From NCBI GenBank assembly GCA_019779905.1, contig JABAKE010000015.1:1-64000 (forward strand): 64,000 bases of DNA. The letters are read 5' to 3'. The notes beneath the pieces were generated by a model. That model was given only the letters and a program-made list of their open reading frames with translations. It was not told the origin of the DNA and did not search any database. This DNA is from Modestobacter lapidis. Its GTDB lineage: Bacteria > Actinomycetota > Actinomycetes > Mycobacteriales > Geodermatophilaceae. A program made the position numbers and the translations under genes. Positions within the stretch are counted from its first letter, which is position 1. The number at the start of each line of letters is the position of its first letter. Below, one piece after another: positions 6,680 to 16,560 of this stretch.

Positions 6680-7963
6680 ATGTCCACAGCCCAGCCGGCC
6701 TCTTCCCGGCCGGACGGGGCCCCGACCCCGGACGACGTCGCCGTCGTCGGCGCGGGGATGGTCGGCCTCGCCACCGCTTGGTTCCTCCAGGAGCGCGGGG
6801 TCCGGGTGACGGTGTACGAGCGCGACGCCGTTGCCGCCGGTGCCTCCTGGGGCAACGCCGGCTGGCTCACCCCGAGCCTCGCGGCGCCGCTGCCCGAACC
6901 CGCCGTCCTGCGCTACGGCCTCCGGGCGGTGCTGAGCCCGAGCTCGCCGGTGTACCTGCCCCTGCAGGCCGACCGGGCGCTGCTGCGGTTCCTCGGCTCG
7001 TTCCTGCGGAACAGCACCCCGGGCCGGTGGCGCCGGGGAATGGCCGCCCTGGCCCCGCTCGACGAGCGCGCACTGCAGGTCTTCGACGTCCTCGCCGCAG
7101 GGGGCGTGACAGCGGTCACCCACGCCGCCGATCCGTTCCTGGCCTGCTTCCGGTCCGTGCGGTCCCGCGACGCCCTGGTCGCCGAGCTCCGGCAGATCCG
7201 GTCGGCGGGGCTGTCCGACGTCGCCTCCACCCCGCTCTCCGGCACCGAGGCCCGCGCCCTGGAGCCCGGGTTGACGGGGGAGGTGCAGGCGGCGCTGCAG
7301 CTGCACGGTCAGCGGTACCTGCACCCACCGGAGTACCTGCGCTCGCTCGCGTACTCCTTCCGGGACCGTGGCGGGGAGCTGCTGGAGGGGATCACGGTGA
7401 CGGACCTGCGCACCGAACCGCGCGGCGTGCTGGTCGGCACCGACCGCGGTCCGCGGCGGCACGACGCGGTGGTCGTGGCCACCGGCGCCGGGCTGACCGG
7501 GCTGCTCCGGCCGTTCGGTGTCCGGCAGCCGGTGCAGGCCGGCCGCGGGTACAGCTTCAGCGTGCCGGTGGAGCGGATGCCCGCCGGCCCGCTGTACTTC
7601 CCCGAGCAGCGGGTGGCGTGCACACCGCTGGGGAGCCGGCTGCGGATCGCCGGGATGATGGAGTTCCGTCGGCCGGAGGCGCCGCTCGACGAACGCCGGG
7701 TGGCCGCCGTCGTCGACGCCGTACGGCCGTTGCTGCGCGGCCTCGACCTGGCCGACCGGCGCAACGAGTGGGTGGGTTCACGTCCGTGCACCGGGGACGG
7801 CCTGCCGCTGATCGGGCCCACCCGGTCGCCCCGGGTCTTCGCGGCCGGGGGGCACGGCATGTGGGGCGTCACGCTCGGCCCGGTCACCGGCATGGCGCTC
7901 GCCGACGTCGTGACCAAGGGCGAGGTCCCGCCCGGGCTGCGGCCCTTCGACCCCCTGCGCTGA
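6680..7963 (+). CDS. FAD-dependent oxidoreductase of the DAO/DadA family
   Basis: A 427-residue flavoprotein with the dinucleotide-binding G-A-G-M-V-G at residues 24-29, Y-E-R-D ending the second strand, and a C-terminal P-x-T-G-D-G-L-P-L-I-G-P plus A-A-G-G-H-G-M-W-G-V-T-L-G-P block typical of D-amino-acid dehydrogenases and related amine oxidases. Likely chemistry is oxidation of a D-amino acid or other primary/secondary amine to the imine. ATG 6680 follows GGAGG 8 bases upstream. A STAS protein starts 22 bases after the stop. The substrate cannot be told: glycine oxidase, sarcosine oxidase and hydroxyproline epimerase partners share this fold. Confidence 0.85.
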   Translation: MSTAQPASSRPDGAPTPDDVAVVGAGMVGLATAWFLQERGVRVTVYERDAVAAGASWGNAGWLTPSLAAPLPEPAVLRYGLRAVLSPSSPVYLPLQADRALLRFLGSFLRNSTPGRWRRGMAALAPLDERALQVFDVLAAGGVTAVTHAADPFLACFRSVRSRDALVAELRQIRSAGLSDVASTPLSGTEARALEPGLTGEVQAALQLHGQRYLHPPEYLRSLAYSFRDRGGELLEGITVTDLRTEPRGVLVGTDRGPRRHDAVVVATGAGLTGLLRPFGVRQPVQAGRGYSFSVPVERMPAGPLYFPEQRVACTPLGSRLRIAGMMEFRRPEAPLDERRVAAVVDAVRPLLRGLDLADRRNEWVGSRPCTGDGLPLIGPTRSPRVFAAGGHGMWGVTLGPVTGMALADVVTKGEVPPGLRPFDPLR

Positions 7964-7985
7964 ACGCACCCGCGAGGAGAGCACC

Positions 7986-8438
7986 GTGCTGCACCCCGTC
8001 CCGCCCGTGCCCTTCCCGCACACCGACGACCTGCTCCGGGTCACCGCACTCCCCGGCGGCGACCGTGGCCGGGTGGTCGTCGAGGTGGTCGGGGAGATCG
8101 ACCAGCAGACCGTGCCCCTGCTCGAGGCCTGTCTGCACACCCAGACCGGCCGTCGCGGGCCGCGGACGCTGGTGGTGGACCTGACCGGGGTCTCGTTCTT
8201 CGGTGGCACCGGCCTCGCCGCGCTCGCCCGGGCGCGCAAGCACTGCCTGACGCGCGGTGGCCGCCTGGTCGTCCGCTGCGCCGGCCGGCGGGCGGTGCTG
8301 CGGCCCCTGCACCTGGCCGGGCTGGCGTCGCTGGTGGAGGAGGAGGCGGGCGCGGCGGACCTGAGGGACACCCCCGGTGCGGAGGAGCGGGGCCGGGTCG
8401 TCCCGCCGCCGGCCGGCCCGCGATCCACCGGCTGCTGA
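7986..8438 (+). CDS. STAS-domain protein (anti-sigma factor antagonist-like)
   Basis: A 150-residue protein with one STAS domain at about residues 15-120: V-V-E-V-V-G-E-I-D-Q-Q-T-V-P-L-L-E, then L-V-V-D-L-T-G-V-S-F-F-G-G-T-G-L. The usual phosphorylation motif D-S-[ST]-G-L reads G-G-T-G-L (73-77), so the standard serine is glycine and only a neighbouring threonine remains. Family members free a sigma factor by binding its anti-sigma kinase; without the serine, phosphorylation control may be lost or moved. No kinase or sigma gene is nearby. GTG 7986 follows GAGGAGA. The C-terminus is a proline/glycine-rich tail. Confidence 0.85.
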   Translation: MLHPVPPVPFPHTDDLLRVTALPGGDRGRVVVEVVGEIDQQTVPLLEACLHTQTGRRGPRTLVVDLTGVSFFGGTGLAALARARKHCLTRGGRLVVRCAGRRAVLRPLHLAGLASLVEEEAGAADLRDTPGAEERGRVVPPPAGPRSTGC

Positions 8439-8439
8439 G

Positions 8440-9424
8440 GTGCCCGCTCCGCACCCCTCGACGCTGCGCCTGCGGGTCTCCGCCGCGGCCTACCGCTTCC
8501 GGGAGAGCCTCTTCCTGCTCCCGGCGCTCATCGTGGTGGGCGGTATCGCCCTCGCCGAGACCGCCGGCGCGCTGGACCGGATGACCGGTGCCGACCGTGC
8601 GGTTCCCCTCACGCTGGGGATGAGCAGCAGCACGGCCACCTGGCTGCTGAGCACGGTCGCCGGCGCGACCATCACCACCGCCGGTGTCGCCTTCTCGCTC
8701 ACCGTGGTGAGCCTCCAGCTCGCCAGCAGCCACTTCTCCCCGCGGGTGATGCGCACGTTCGTCCGCGACCGGCTGAGCCAGGTGGTCATCGGGCTGCTCG
8801 TGGCGACGTTCGTCTACTGCGTGCTGGTCCTGCGGCACGTCGGCGGGGTGGCGGAGGAACCGGCTCCGCGGATGTCGGTCACCGGGGCCTTGGCTCGCCG
8901 TGCCGGCCGCGCGCGACGGCTGGGTGACCCGGGCGCCCAGCGCGCTGCTGCTCGCCGTCGTCCCGCCGGGCTCCACGGTGCGGTTGGACACCCGGACCGG
9001 GGCGTACCTGCACCGGGGCGAGGCGCTGGTGACGGTCTGGCCGGTACCCGCGGACCCCGGGCGGGTGGTCCGCCGGCTGCTGGCGTCCGTGCGGGTCGCC
9101 GACAGCCGCACCATGCAGCAGGACGTCGACTTCGCGGTCCGGCAGCTCGTCGACATCGGCCTGCGGGCGCTCAGCTCGGCGATCAACGATCCGACCACCG
9201 CGGTGGAGGCCATCCTGCGGATCGGCGGCCTGCTGCGGCCGCTGCTGGCCATGGACCTCCCGCCGACGGCGGTGCGCGGAGCCGGGGGGCGGGTGCTCGT
9301 CCGCCCCTGGGAGCTGACCGCGGACGAGTACGTCGGACATGCCTTCGACCAGCTCCGCCGGGCCGCCCCCGCCGACCACGGTCGGCCGGGGGCGGGCCCG
9401 CGGGAGAGCCGAGCGGCATCGTGA
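8440..9424 (+). pseudogene. DUF2254 membrane protein gene, disrupted by an internal deletion and frameshift
   Basis: From GTG 8440 one frame encodes a DUF2254 N-terminus with four hydrophobic segments, ending L-V-L-R-H-V-G-G-V-A-E-E-P-A-P-R-M-S-V-T near 8885. At that point homology jumps to a different frame that encodes the later part of the same family: V-P-P-G-S-T-V-R-L, then A-D-S-R-T-M-Q-Q-D-V-D-F, then A-I-N-D-P-T-T-A-V-E and H-A-F-D-Q-L-R up to TGA 9424. About 80-100 residues normally between these parts are missing, and the usual C-terminal tail is short. Remnant reading frames are otherwise intact, suggesting a fairly recent deletion. Confidence 0.75.
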
Positions 9425-9497
9425 CGCCGTGGGCGGGCCCCGGGACGCCGGCGCACCTCCTGCACCGCGGCGGAACCACGTCGGACCGCGGCCGTGA

Positions 9498-9692
9498 TCA
9501 GTCGCCCGTCGCGGGGGCACCGCAGTACGGACACTCGGCGGCGGGGCCCTGCTCGGCCACCCGGCCGCACGCCGGGCAGACCAGACCGAGCAGGCACGCG
9601 GCCTCGCCGCCCTCGTCCGTCGGGCCGGCGGGGGACCGGCGACGAGGGGCGGACGGGTCCGCCGGTGGTGGTGCGCTCGGGCCGGTATCCAT
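9498..9692 (-). CDS. small zinc-ribbon protein, uncharacterised
   Basis: This 64-residue minus-strand protein starts at ATG 9692 (GAGGTG 6 bases upstream) and ends TGA 9498. The N-terminal half is proline-rich and probably disordered. The C-terminal half contains L-V-C-P-A-C-G-R-V and E-C-P-Y-C-G-A-P, two C-x2-C pairs 15 residues apart, as in zinc ribbons. It lies 47 bases downstream of a MarR-family gene on the same strand and may be co-transcribed. I do not recognise a named family. Confidence 0.6.
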   Translation of the reverse strand: MDTGPSAPPPADPSAPRRRSPAGPTDEGGEAACLLGLVCPACGRVAEQGPAAECPYCGAPATGD

Positions 9693-9739
9693 CAGGGTCA
9701 CCTCGACGGGTGCGGAGGGGTGGGGCAGGGGCGAGCCGG

Positions 9740-10213
9740 TCACTCGGCCGTGTGCCAGTGGGGGAGGGCGAGGACGGCGTCCATGCGGCGCAGTTCGTCG
9801 CGGTGGAGGGCGCTGAGCCGGCCCAGGACCTGCTCGCCGTGCGGAGTCAGGTGCACCCGCACGGCGCGCGCGTCGTCCGGGTCGGTGACCCGCTCCACCA
9901 GGCCCTCGCCCTGCGCGCGGTTGACCAGCTCCACCACGCTGTGGTGGCGCAGCTGCAGCCGCTCGGCGACCTCGCGAACCACGGCCCAGTCACGTCCCGG
10001 GAACCCCTTGAGGGCCAGCATCAGCTGGTACTGCTGAGGTGTCACGCCGTGGCGGCGCACCGTCTCCTCGCTGAAGCGCAGGTAGCGCCGGATGCCGAAG
10101 CGGAACCGGGCCAGGGCCTCGAAATCCTCCTTGTCGAGCGGGCGGTGGTCGGCGTCGGGCTGCGCCGGTGCGGCGGATCGGCCGTCCCCTCCGGCGCCGA
10201 CAGTGCTTGCCAT
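9740..10213 (-). CDS. MarR-family transcriptional regulator
   Basis: A 157-residue protein with a MarR winged helix at about residues 55-115: H-G-V-T-P-Q-Q-Y-Q-L-M-L-A-L-K-G, A-E-R-L-Q-L-R-H-H-S-V-V-E-L-V-N-R and the wing R-V-T-D-P-D-D-A-R-A-V-R-V-H-L-T. There is no cysteine, so it is not an OhrR-type redox sensor. The gene is divergent from the DUF3040/UspA group, and a perfect palindrome lies 11 bases upstream of its ATG, a natural place for autorepression and for control of the divergent genes. The ligand is unknown. Confidence 0.85.
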   Translation of the reverse strand: MASTVGAGGDGRSAAPAQPDADHRPLDKEDFEALARFRFGIRRYLRFSEETVRRHGVTPQQYQLMLALKGFPGRDWAVVREVAERLQLRHHSVVELVNRAQGEGLVERVTDPDDARAVRVHLTPHGEQVLGRLSALHRDELRRMDAVLALPHWHTAE

Positions 10214-10224
10214 GGCGCGACTGT

Positions 10225-10237
10225 ATCGTGTTACGAT
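10225..10237. promoter_or_regulatory. candidate MarR operator ATCGT-GTT-ACGAT
   Basis: A perfect palindrome in the divergent interval. Its right half supplies TACGAT (10232-10237), a good -10 for the rightward DUF3040 transcript, with TTGCCA (10207-10212) as a possible -35 at 19 bases. Binding would block that promoter. Confidence 0.5.
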
Positions 10238-10299
10238 GCTTCTGGTCGCAGTACCTCCGGTTCCGCCGGGGGTGATGGGCCACCCTGAGGGGGTCGATC

Positions 10300-10755
10300 G
10301 TGCTCAGTGACCACGAACGTCGCGTGCTGGCCGAACTCGAGCGGCAGCTCGCCGCCGAGACCGGGCCCGACGGACAGCGTCCCGACGGACAGCGTCCCGA
10401 CGGACCGCGTCCCGACGGACCGCGTCGCGACAGGCACGGTCCCGGCGGCCGGTCGGGTCGGGATGCCGGTCGGGTTGCCGGCCGGGCCGCGGTCGCGGTG
10501 CTGGGCTGGACCACCCTCGTGCTCGGCTGGACCTCCGTCGGCCTGCTGATCACCGGTGCGGTGACCGCCGCCCTCGCGCTGGCCGCCGCGGCGGGGCTCT
10601 GCTGGGTGCTGGGCCGCTACCGGCACGCGCTGCACGACGCGGGCACGGCCGTCCCGCTGTCGGCCGGCGAGGTCGCCGGGTCCGGCGCGGTGAGCACCCG
10701 GCCGGGCGGCGCGTGGCTCGCCCGGTACCTGAAGCGCATCTCCGAGGTGGCGTGA
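10300..10755 (+). CDS. DUF3040 family membrane protein with tandem PDGQR/PDGPR repeats
   Basis: A 151-residue protein. Residues 1-17 (L-S-D-H-E-R-R-V-L-A-E-L-E-R-Q-L) are the DUF3040 signature, normally followed after a short linker by two membrane segments, here about residues 67-85 and 88-107. The linker is expanded by four 5-residue units encoded by 15-base tandem repeats. The family is actinobacterial and of unknown function. GTG 10300 is the family-consistent start. The stop overlaps a 33-codon ORF (TGATG), which in turn overlaps the UspA start, so three reading frames are tightly coupled. Confidence 0.8.
   Translation: MLSDHERRVLAELERQLAAETGPDGQRPDGQRPDGPRPDGPRRDRHGPGGRSGRDAGRVAGRAAVAVLGWTTLVLGWTSVGLLITGAVTAALALAAAAGLCWVLGRYRHALHDAGTAVPLSAGEVAGSGAVSTRPGGAWLARYLKRISEVA
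10366..10425 (+). repeat. four 15-base tandem repeats inside the DUF3040 gene
   Basis: Units CCCGACGGACAGCGT twice (10366-10395) and CCCGACGGACCGCGT twice (10396-10425), followed by a decayed fifth unit. The length is a multiple of three, so copy-number change keeps frame. Confidence 0.9.
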
Positions 10756-10852
10756 TGCGCGGCCACGCCGTCCTGGCCGTCGCGGCGGCGGCTCTCGCTT
10801 TGCTGTGCTGCAGCGTCCGGGTCGTCCCGCTGGCCGCTGCCGTGCCGTCGCC

Positions 10853-10856
<4 letters not shown>
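10755..10856 (+). CDS. 33-residue hydrophobic ORF between DUF3040 and UspA
   Basis: ATG 10755 shares its A with the DUF3040 TGA, and its own TGA (10854-10856) overlaps the UspA ATG (10853). The peptide is a single hydrophobic helix (A-V-L-A-V-A-A-A-A-L-A-L-L-C-C) with a basic start (MRGH) and a proline-rich end. It may be a real membrane micropeptide, or simply the coupling frame that carries ribosomes from DUF3040 to UspA. No family is recognisable at this size. Confidence 0.45.
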
Positions 10857-13277
<2,421 letters not shown>

Positions 13278-13290
13278 TCGGGGCCGCACC

Positions 13291-13605
13291 GTGGCCTGGC
13301 TCGTCCTCGTGCTGTCCGGCGTCCTGGAGGCGGTGTGGGCCACGGCGCTGGGCCGGTCGGAGAACTTCAGCCGGCTGGTGCCCTCGCTGGTCTTCGTCGT
13401 CGCGCTGGCGCTGAGCATGGCGGGGCTCGCCTACGCGATGCGGGAGCTGCCGGTCGGGACGTCGTACGCCGTCTGGGTCGGGATCGGCGCGGTGCTCACC
13501 GTCGTCTGGGCGATGGCCACCGGCGCGGAGTCGGTATCGTTGCTGAAGATCGTCTTCCTGGCCGGCATCGTCGGCTGCGTCGTCGGCCTGAAGGTGATCC
13601 ACTGA
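13291..13605 (+). CDS. SMR-family exporter, Gdx/SugE (guanidinium) type
   Basis: A 104-residue protein with four hydrophobic helices. Glu13 in L-E-A-V-W-A is the conserved proton/substrate-coupling residue, and L-P-V-G-T-S-Y-A-V-W-V-G-I-G-A is the second signature. The W-A-x-A-L-x-x-S-x-x-F pattern after Glu13 places it in the SugE/Gdx subfamily, whose studied members export guanidinium against protons. It is a single-gene homodimer type. It lies between glutamate dehydrogenase and an HD hydrolase resembling cyanamide hydratase, which suggests a small nitrogen-compound group. No guanidine riboswitch can fit in the 13-base gap upstream. Confidence 0.82.
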   Translation: MAWLVLVLSGVLEAVWATALGRSENFSRLVPSLVFVVALALSMAGLAYAMRELPVGTSYAVWVGIGAVLTVVWAMATGAESVSLLKIVFLAGIVGCVVGLKVIH

Positions 13606-13626
13606 GGCGTCCAGAGGAGGGCTGAC

Positions 13627-13668
13627 ATGTCGCACGACGCCACCACCACGCCGGCGGTGCCACGATGA
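13627..13668 (+). CDS. 13-codon ORF with strong ribosome site, overlapping the HD gene
   Basis: AGAGGAGGG (13611-13619) is the best ribosome site in this interval and is positioned for ATG 13627, not for the HD start at 13665. The resulting peptide MSHDATTTPAVPR ends in a TGA that overlaps the HD ATG. It may serve translational coupling, or be the former N-terminus of the HD protein separated by a one-base change. Confidence 0.35.
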   Translation: MSHDATTTPAVPR

Positions 13669-14303
13669 TCGAGGAGGTCGCCGGGGTCGAGGTGCCCGAC
13701 ACCCGGCTGGTGGCCGAGGCCACCGAGCTCGTCCGCGAGGCCGCGTCGGAGGTCGTCTTCCACCACTCCCGGCGGGTGTTCTTCTTCGGCTCGCTCCGCG
13801 GCCGGGAGTTCGGGCTGCCCGTCGACCCGGAGCTGCTCTACGTCGGGGCGATGTTCCACGACCTGGGGCTGACCGAGCGGTACCGGCGGACCGACCAGCG
13901 GTTCGAGATCGATGGCGCAGACGAGGCGCGCCGGTTCCTGCTCGCCCACGGCATCGGCGCCGACGAGGCGCAGCTGGTCTGGACGGGGATCGCGCTGCAC
14001 ACCACTCCGGAGGTGCCGCTGCACATGGCGCCGGAGATCGCGCTGGTCACCCGCGGGGTGGAGGTCGACGTGCTGGGCATCGGGTACGAGGCCATCCCCG
14101 ACGGGCACCGCGCCGCCGTGGTCGCCGCCCATCCGCGGCAGGACTTCAAGCGTCAGATCCTGGCCGCCTTCACCGAGGGCATCCGCGACCGGCCGGACAC
14201 CACATTCGGCAACGTGAAGGCCGATGTGCTCGCTCATTTCGTGCCCGGGTTCGAGCGCGGGGACTTCGTCCGGGTGATCCAGGGGTCGCCCTGGCCGGGG
14301 TGA
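13665..14303 (+). CDS. HD-domain hydrolase, cyanamide-hydratase-like
   Basis: A 212-residue metal-dependent HD protein. His33/His34 (F-H-H-S-R-R), the H-D pair at 65-66 (A-M-F-H-D-L-G-L) and I-A-L-H-T-T-P near residue 110 give the metal-ligand set. The ending T-F-G-N-V-K-A-D-V-L-A-H-F-V-P-G-F is typical of a group annotated as cyanamide hydratase-like HD proteins, whose best-studied members convert cyanamide to urea. Function here is inferred only from similarity. The start overlaps a 13-codon ORF that owns the upstream ribosome site. It follows the guanidinium-type exporter on the same strand. Confidence 0.78.
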   Translation: MIEEVAGVEVPDTRLVAEATELVREAASEVVFHHSRRVFFFGSLRGREFGLPVDPELLYVGAMFHDLGLTERYRRTDQRFEIDGADEARRFLLAHGIGADEAQLVWTGIALHTTPEVPLHMAPEIALVTRGVEVDVLGIGYEAIPDGHRAAVVAAHPRQDFKRQILAAFTEGIRDRPDTTFGNVKADVLAHFVPGFERGDFVRVIQGSPWPG

Positions 14304-14338
14304 GTTCCCGACCGATCGCGGCGACCTGCCACGAGTTG

Positions 14339-14836
14339 TCAGCGCTGCGCCTGGCTCGCTTCCCACCGTGCGGTGTAGTCCGCCAGCAGCGCCTCGAGGT
14401 GCCGCACCATGAACCGGTAGTACTCGTGCATCTCCCGCAACCGCCCGCGCTGTTCGGCCGGCAGGCGCGCGCCATGGTCCTGCGCTCTCTCGGCCAGTTC
14501 GCGTAGCTGGGTGGTCGCGGTGAGGACGTGCTGCAAGCAGCCGACCCAGGCGTCGTCCCGCCAGCGGTACACGAACTGCCGCCGGCCCGGCTCCTTGAAC
14601 CGCTCGACGGTGCCGTTGGTGATGAGCAGCCGCGTCATCTCCGACGCCGAGCCCGTGCTCGCCCCCAGCGCATCCCGGAGCTGCGCCAGCGTCAGGGGCT
14701 CTTCGCTGAGCATCAGCACACCGGCGGCCCGACCGGCCATCGGCGGCCAGCCCATCGCCCGGCCGACGTGCAGGCCGAACTCCGCGACGAGTGAAGCGCG
14801 CGCATGCGACCCGCCGTCCTCGACTGCCAGAGACAC
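14339..14836 (-). CDS. GbsR/MarR-type transcriptional regulator
   Basis: A 165-residue protein with the GbsR-like arrangement: an N-terminal helix (F-G-L-H-V-G-R-A-M-G-W-P-P-M-A-G-R), a winged helix at about 43-85 (E-E-P-L-T-L-A-Q-L-R-D-A-L-G-A-S-T-G-S-A-S) and a long helical C-terminus. GbsR represses choline-to-glycine-betaine genes in Bacillus. The gene is divergent from a GMC oxidoreductase, which could be a choline-type dehydrogenase, so a conserved regulator/target pair is plausible. GTG 14836 is preceded by GGGAGGG. A cluster of palindromic half-sites begins 16 bases upstream. Confidence 0.82.
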   Translation of the reverse strand: MSLAVEDGGSHARASLVAEFGLHVGRAMGWPPMAGRAAGVLMLSEEPLTLAQLRDALGASTGSASEMTRLLITNGTVERFKEPGRRQFVYRWRDDAWVGCLQHVLTATTQLRELAERAQDHGARLPAEQRGRLREMHEYYRFMVRHLEALLADYTARWEASQAQR

Positions 14837-14851
14837 GCAATCCCTCCCCAG

Positions 14852-14889
14852 CGTTCAGGAACAACTGAACGTTCAGTCTTGACTGAACG
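14852..14889. promoter_or_regulatory. operator array of CGTTCAG/CTGAACG half-sites
   Basis: Three overlapping dyads: CGTTCAG-N6-CTGAACG (14852-14871), the palindrome CTGAACGTTCAG (14865-14876), and CGTTCAGTC-TT-GACTGAACG (14870-14889) with perfect 9-base arms. Four half-sites in 38 bases between two divergent genes is strong evidence for a regulator binding site, most simply that of the GbsR-type protein. Confidence 0.75.
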
Positions 14890-14907
14890 TGAGGCGCAGC
14901 GCACAGT
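14879..14907 (+). promoter_or_regulatory. promoter of the GMC oxidoreductase gene
   Basis: TTGACT (14879-14884) lies inside the last palindrome, with CACAGT 17 bases downstream (14902-14907) as a weak -10. A repressor on the palindrome would occlude the -35. Confidence 0.5.
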
Positions 14908-14973
14908 ACCGACCCAGAGCGACCGGGCCGGCGCGGAGCCCAGCACCGCTCACCCTATGGCGGGAGATCAGAA

Positions 14974-16536
14974 GTGACGAGCAACGGCTGGGACGTCATC
15001 GTGGTGGGTGCGGGTTCGGCAGGCGCGGCGCTCGCGGCGCGTTCGGCGGAGAAGGGCAAGCGGGTCCTGCTGCTCGAGGCCGGTCCCGACTACCGGTCGG
15101 CGGAGATGCACGAGGCCTGGCGCTCGCCCAACCCGGCCGTCGCCCTGATGGATCCCACTGCGGCTGCGCACGTCGTGTGGATGGGCCTGAACTCCTCCCG
15201 GACCGAGAAGCAGCAGCAGGCGCCGTACTGGCGGGGTCGTGGTGTGGGCGGCAGCTCGTCGGTCAACGGGCAGATCGCGATCCGACCCCCGATGGAGGAC
15301 TTCGAGGAGTGGGCCCGCCTCGGCTGCACGGGCTGGTCGCCGGACGACGTGCTGCCCTACTTCGCCAAGCTGGAGGACGACGAGGACTTCGGCGACCAGC
15401 CCTACCACGGCCGGGGTGGCCCGACGCCGATCTACCGGATGCCGCAGGACCAGTGGGGCGGGGTGGACGCAGGGCTGTCGCGCGCGGCCCTGGCCGCCGG
15501 GTTCGAGTGGGCCGCCGACGTGAACGCACCGCACGCGACCGGCGTCTCGCCCTACCCGATCAACTCCCGGCACGGCCGGCGGGTCACGGTCAACGACGGC
15601 TACCTGGAGACCGCCCGCGACCTCGGGAACCTCTGCATCCGTGGCGACGCGCTGGTGGACCGGGTCGTCTTCGAGGGCAGCCGGGCCGTCGGGGTCCGCG
15701 TCGTCGTCGACGGGACGGCGAGAACCGAGTACGCCGACACGGTGGTGCTCAGCGCGGGGGCGATCCACTCCCCGGCGATCCTGCTCCGCTCCGGCGTAGG
15801 CCCGGCCGCGGACCTCCGCTCCCTCGGCGTCGACGTGCGGGCCGACCTCCCCGTCGGACGGGGCCTGCAGGACCATCCGATGGCGATGGTCGCGCTGCCC
15901 ATCACCGAGGAGGCGGCCATCAAGACCCCGCACGACCGGCACACCAACGTCTGCGTCCGCTGGACCAGCGGCCCGGATGCGCCCGCCCACGACCTGATGT
16001 TCGTCTCGATGAACATGAGCGTGCTGGCCATGGCCACCGCCGGCACCAGCGCCCGGTCCGGCGCCTTCGGGGTCTGGCTCAACCAGGCCTGCTCCCGCGG
16101 CGTGCTGACCCTGACCTCGACGGACCCGGCGGACCAGCCGCTGGTGCACGAGCGGATGCTCTCCGACGAGCGCGACCTCTCCCGGTTGCGCACGGGGGTC
16201 CGGACCCTGGTCGAGCTCGCCCGCAGCGACGCCGCTGCCTCGATCATCGAGGGATCGATCGAACGCGAGAACGAGGCCCTGTTCGCCGTGCTCGACGACG
16301 ACAGCGAGCTCGACGACCACCTGCTGGCCACCGTGGCCGACGCGCAGCACGGCACGAGCACCTGCCGGATGGGTGATCCTGGGGACGCCGACACCGTCGT
16401 CGACCCCTCGTGCCGGGTGCTCGGCCTGGAGGGCCTCCGCGTGATCGATGCGTCGATCTTCCCCTCGGTCACCCGCGCCAACACCAATCTGACCGCGATC
16501 ATGGTCGGCGAGCTGATGGCCGACCGGCTCGACTGA
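14974..16536 (+). CDS. GMC-family FAD oxidoreductase (choline-dehydrogenase-like)
   Basis: A 520-residue flavoprotein. V-V-G-A-G-S-A-G-A (residues 10-18) binds ADP of FAD, G-G-S-S-S-V-N-G is the first GMC signature and G-A-I-H-S-P-A-I-L-L the second. The catalytic histidine is His459 in D-A-Q-H-G-T-S-T-C-R-M-G, and the second active-site residue lies in T-R-A-N-T-N-L near 503-505. Members oxidise primary alcohols such as choline; the divergent GbsR-type regulator favours a betaine-pathway role. Mycofactocin-linked GMC enzymes look similar and cannot be excluded. GTG 14974 has GGGAG 8 bases upstream. Confidence 0.88.
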   Translation: MTSNGWDVIVVGAGSAGAALAARSAEKGKRVLLLEAGPDYRSAEMHEAWRSPNPAVALMDPTAAAHVVWMGLNSSRTEKQQQAPYWRGRGVGGSSSVNGQIAIRPPMEDFEEWARLGCTGWSPDDVLPYFAKLEDDEDFGDQPYHGRGGPTPIYRMPQDQWGGVDAGLSRAALAAGFEWAADVNAPHATGVSPYPINSRHGRRVTVNDGYLETARDLGNLCIRGDALVDRVVFEGSRAVGVRVVVDGTARTEYADTVVLSAGAIHSPAILLRSGVGPAADLRSLGVDVRADLPVGRGLQDHPMAMVALPITEEAAIKTPHDRHTNVCVRWTSGPDAPAHDLMFVSMNMSVLAMATAGTSARSGAFGVWLNQACSRGVLTLTSTDPADQPLVHERMLSDERDLSRLRTGVRTLVELARSDAAASIIEGSIERENEALFAVLDDDSELDDHLLATVADAQHGTSTCRMGDPGDADTVVDPSCRVLGLEGLRVIDASIFPSVTRANTNLTAIMVGELMADRLD

Positions 16537-16560
16537 CTGCCGCGCCCCGGCCGGTCCGGG

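Noticed and set aside
10366-10425. CRISPR-like repeat
   Set aside because: Units are contiguous without spacers and lie in frame inside a coding gene.
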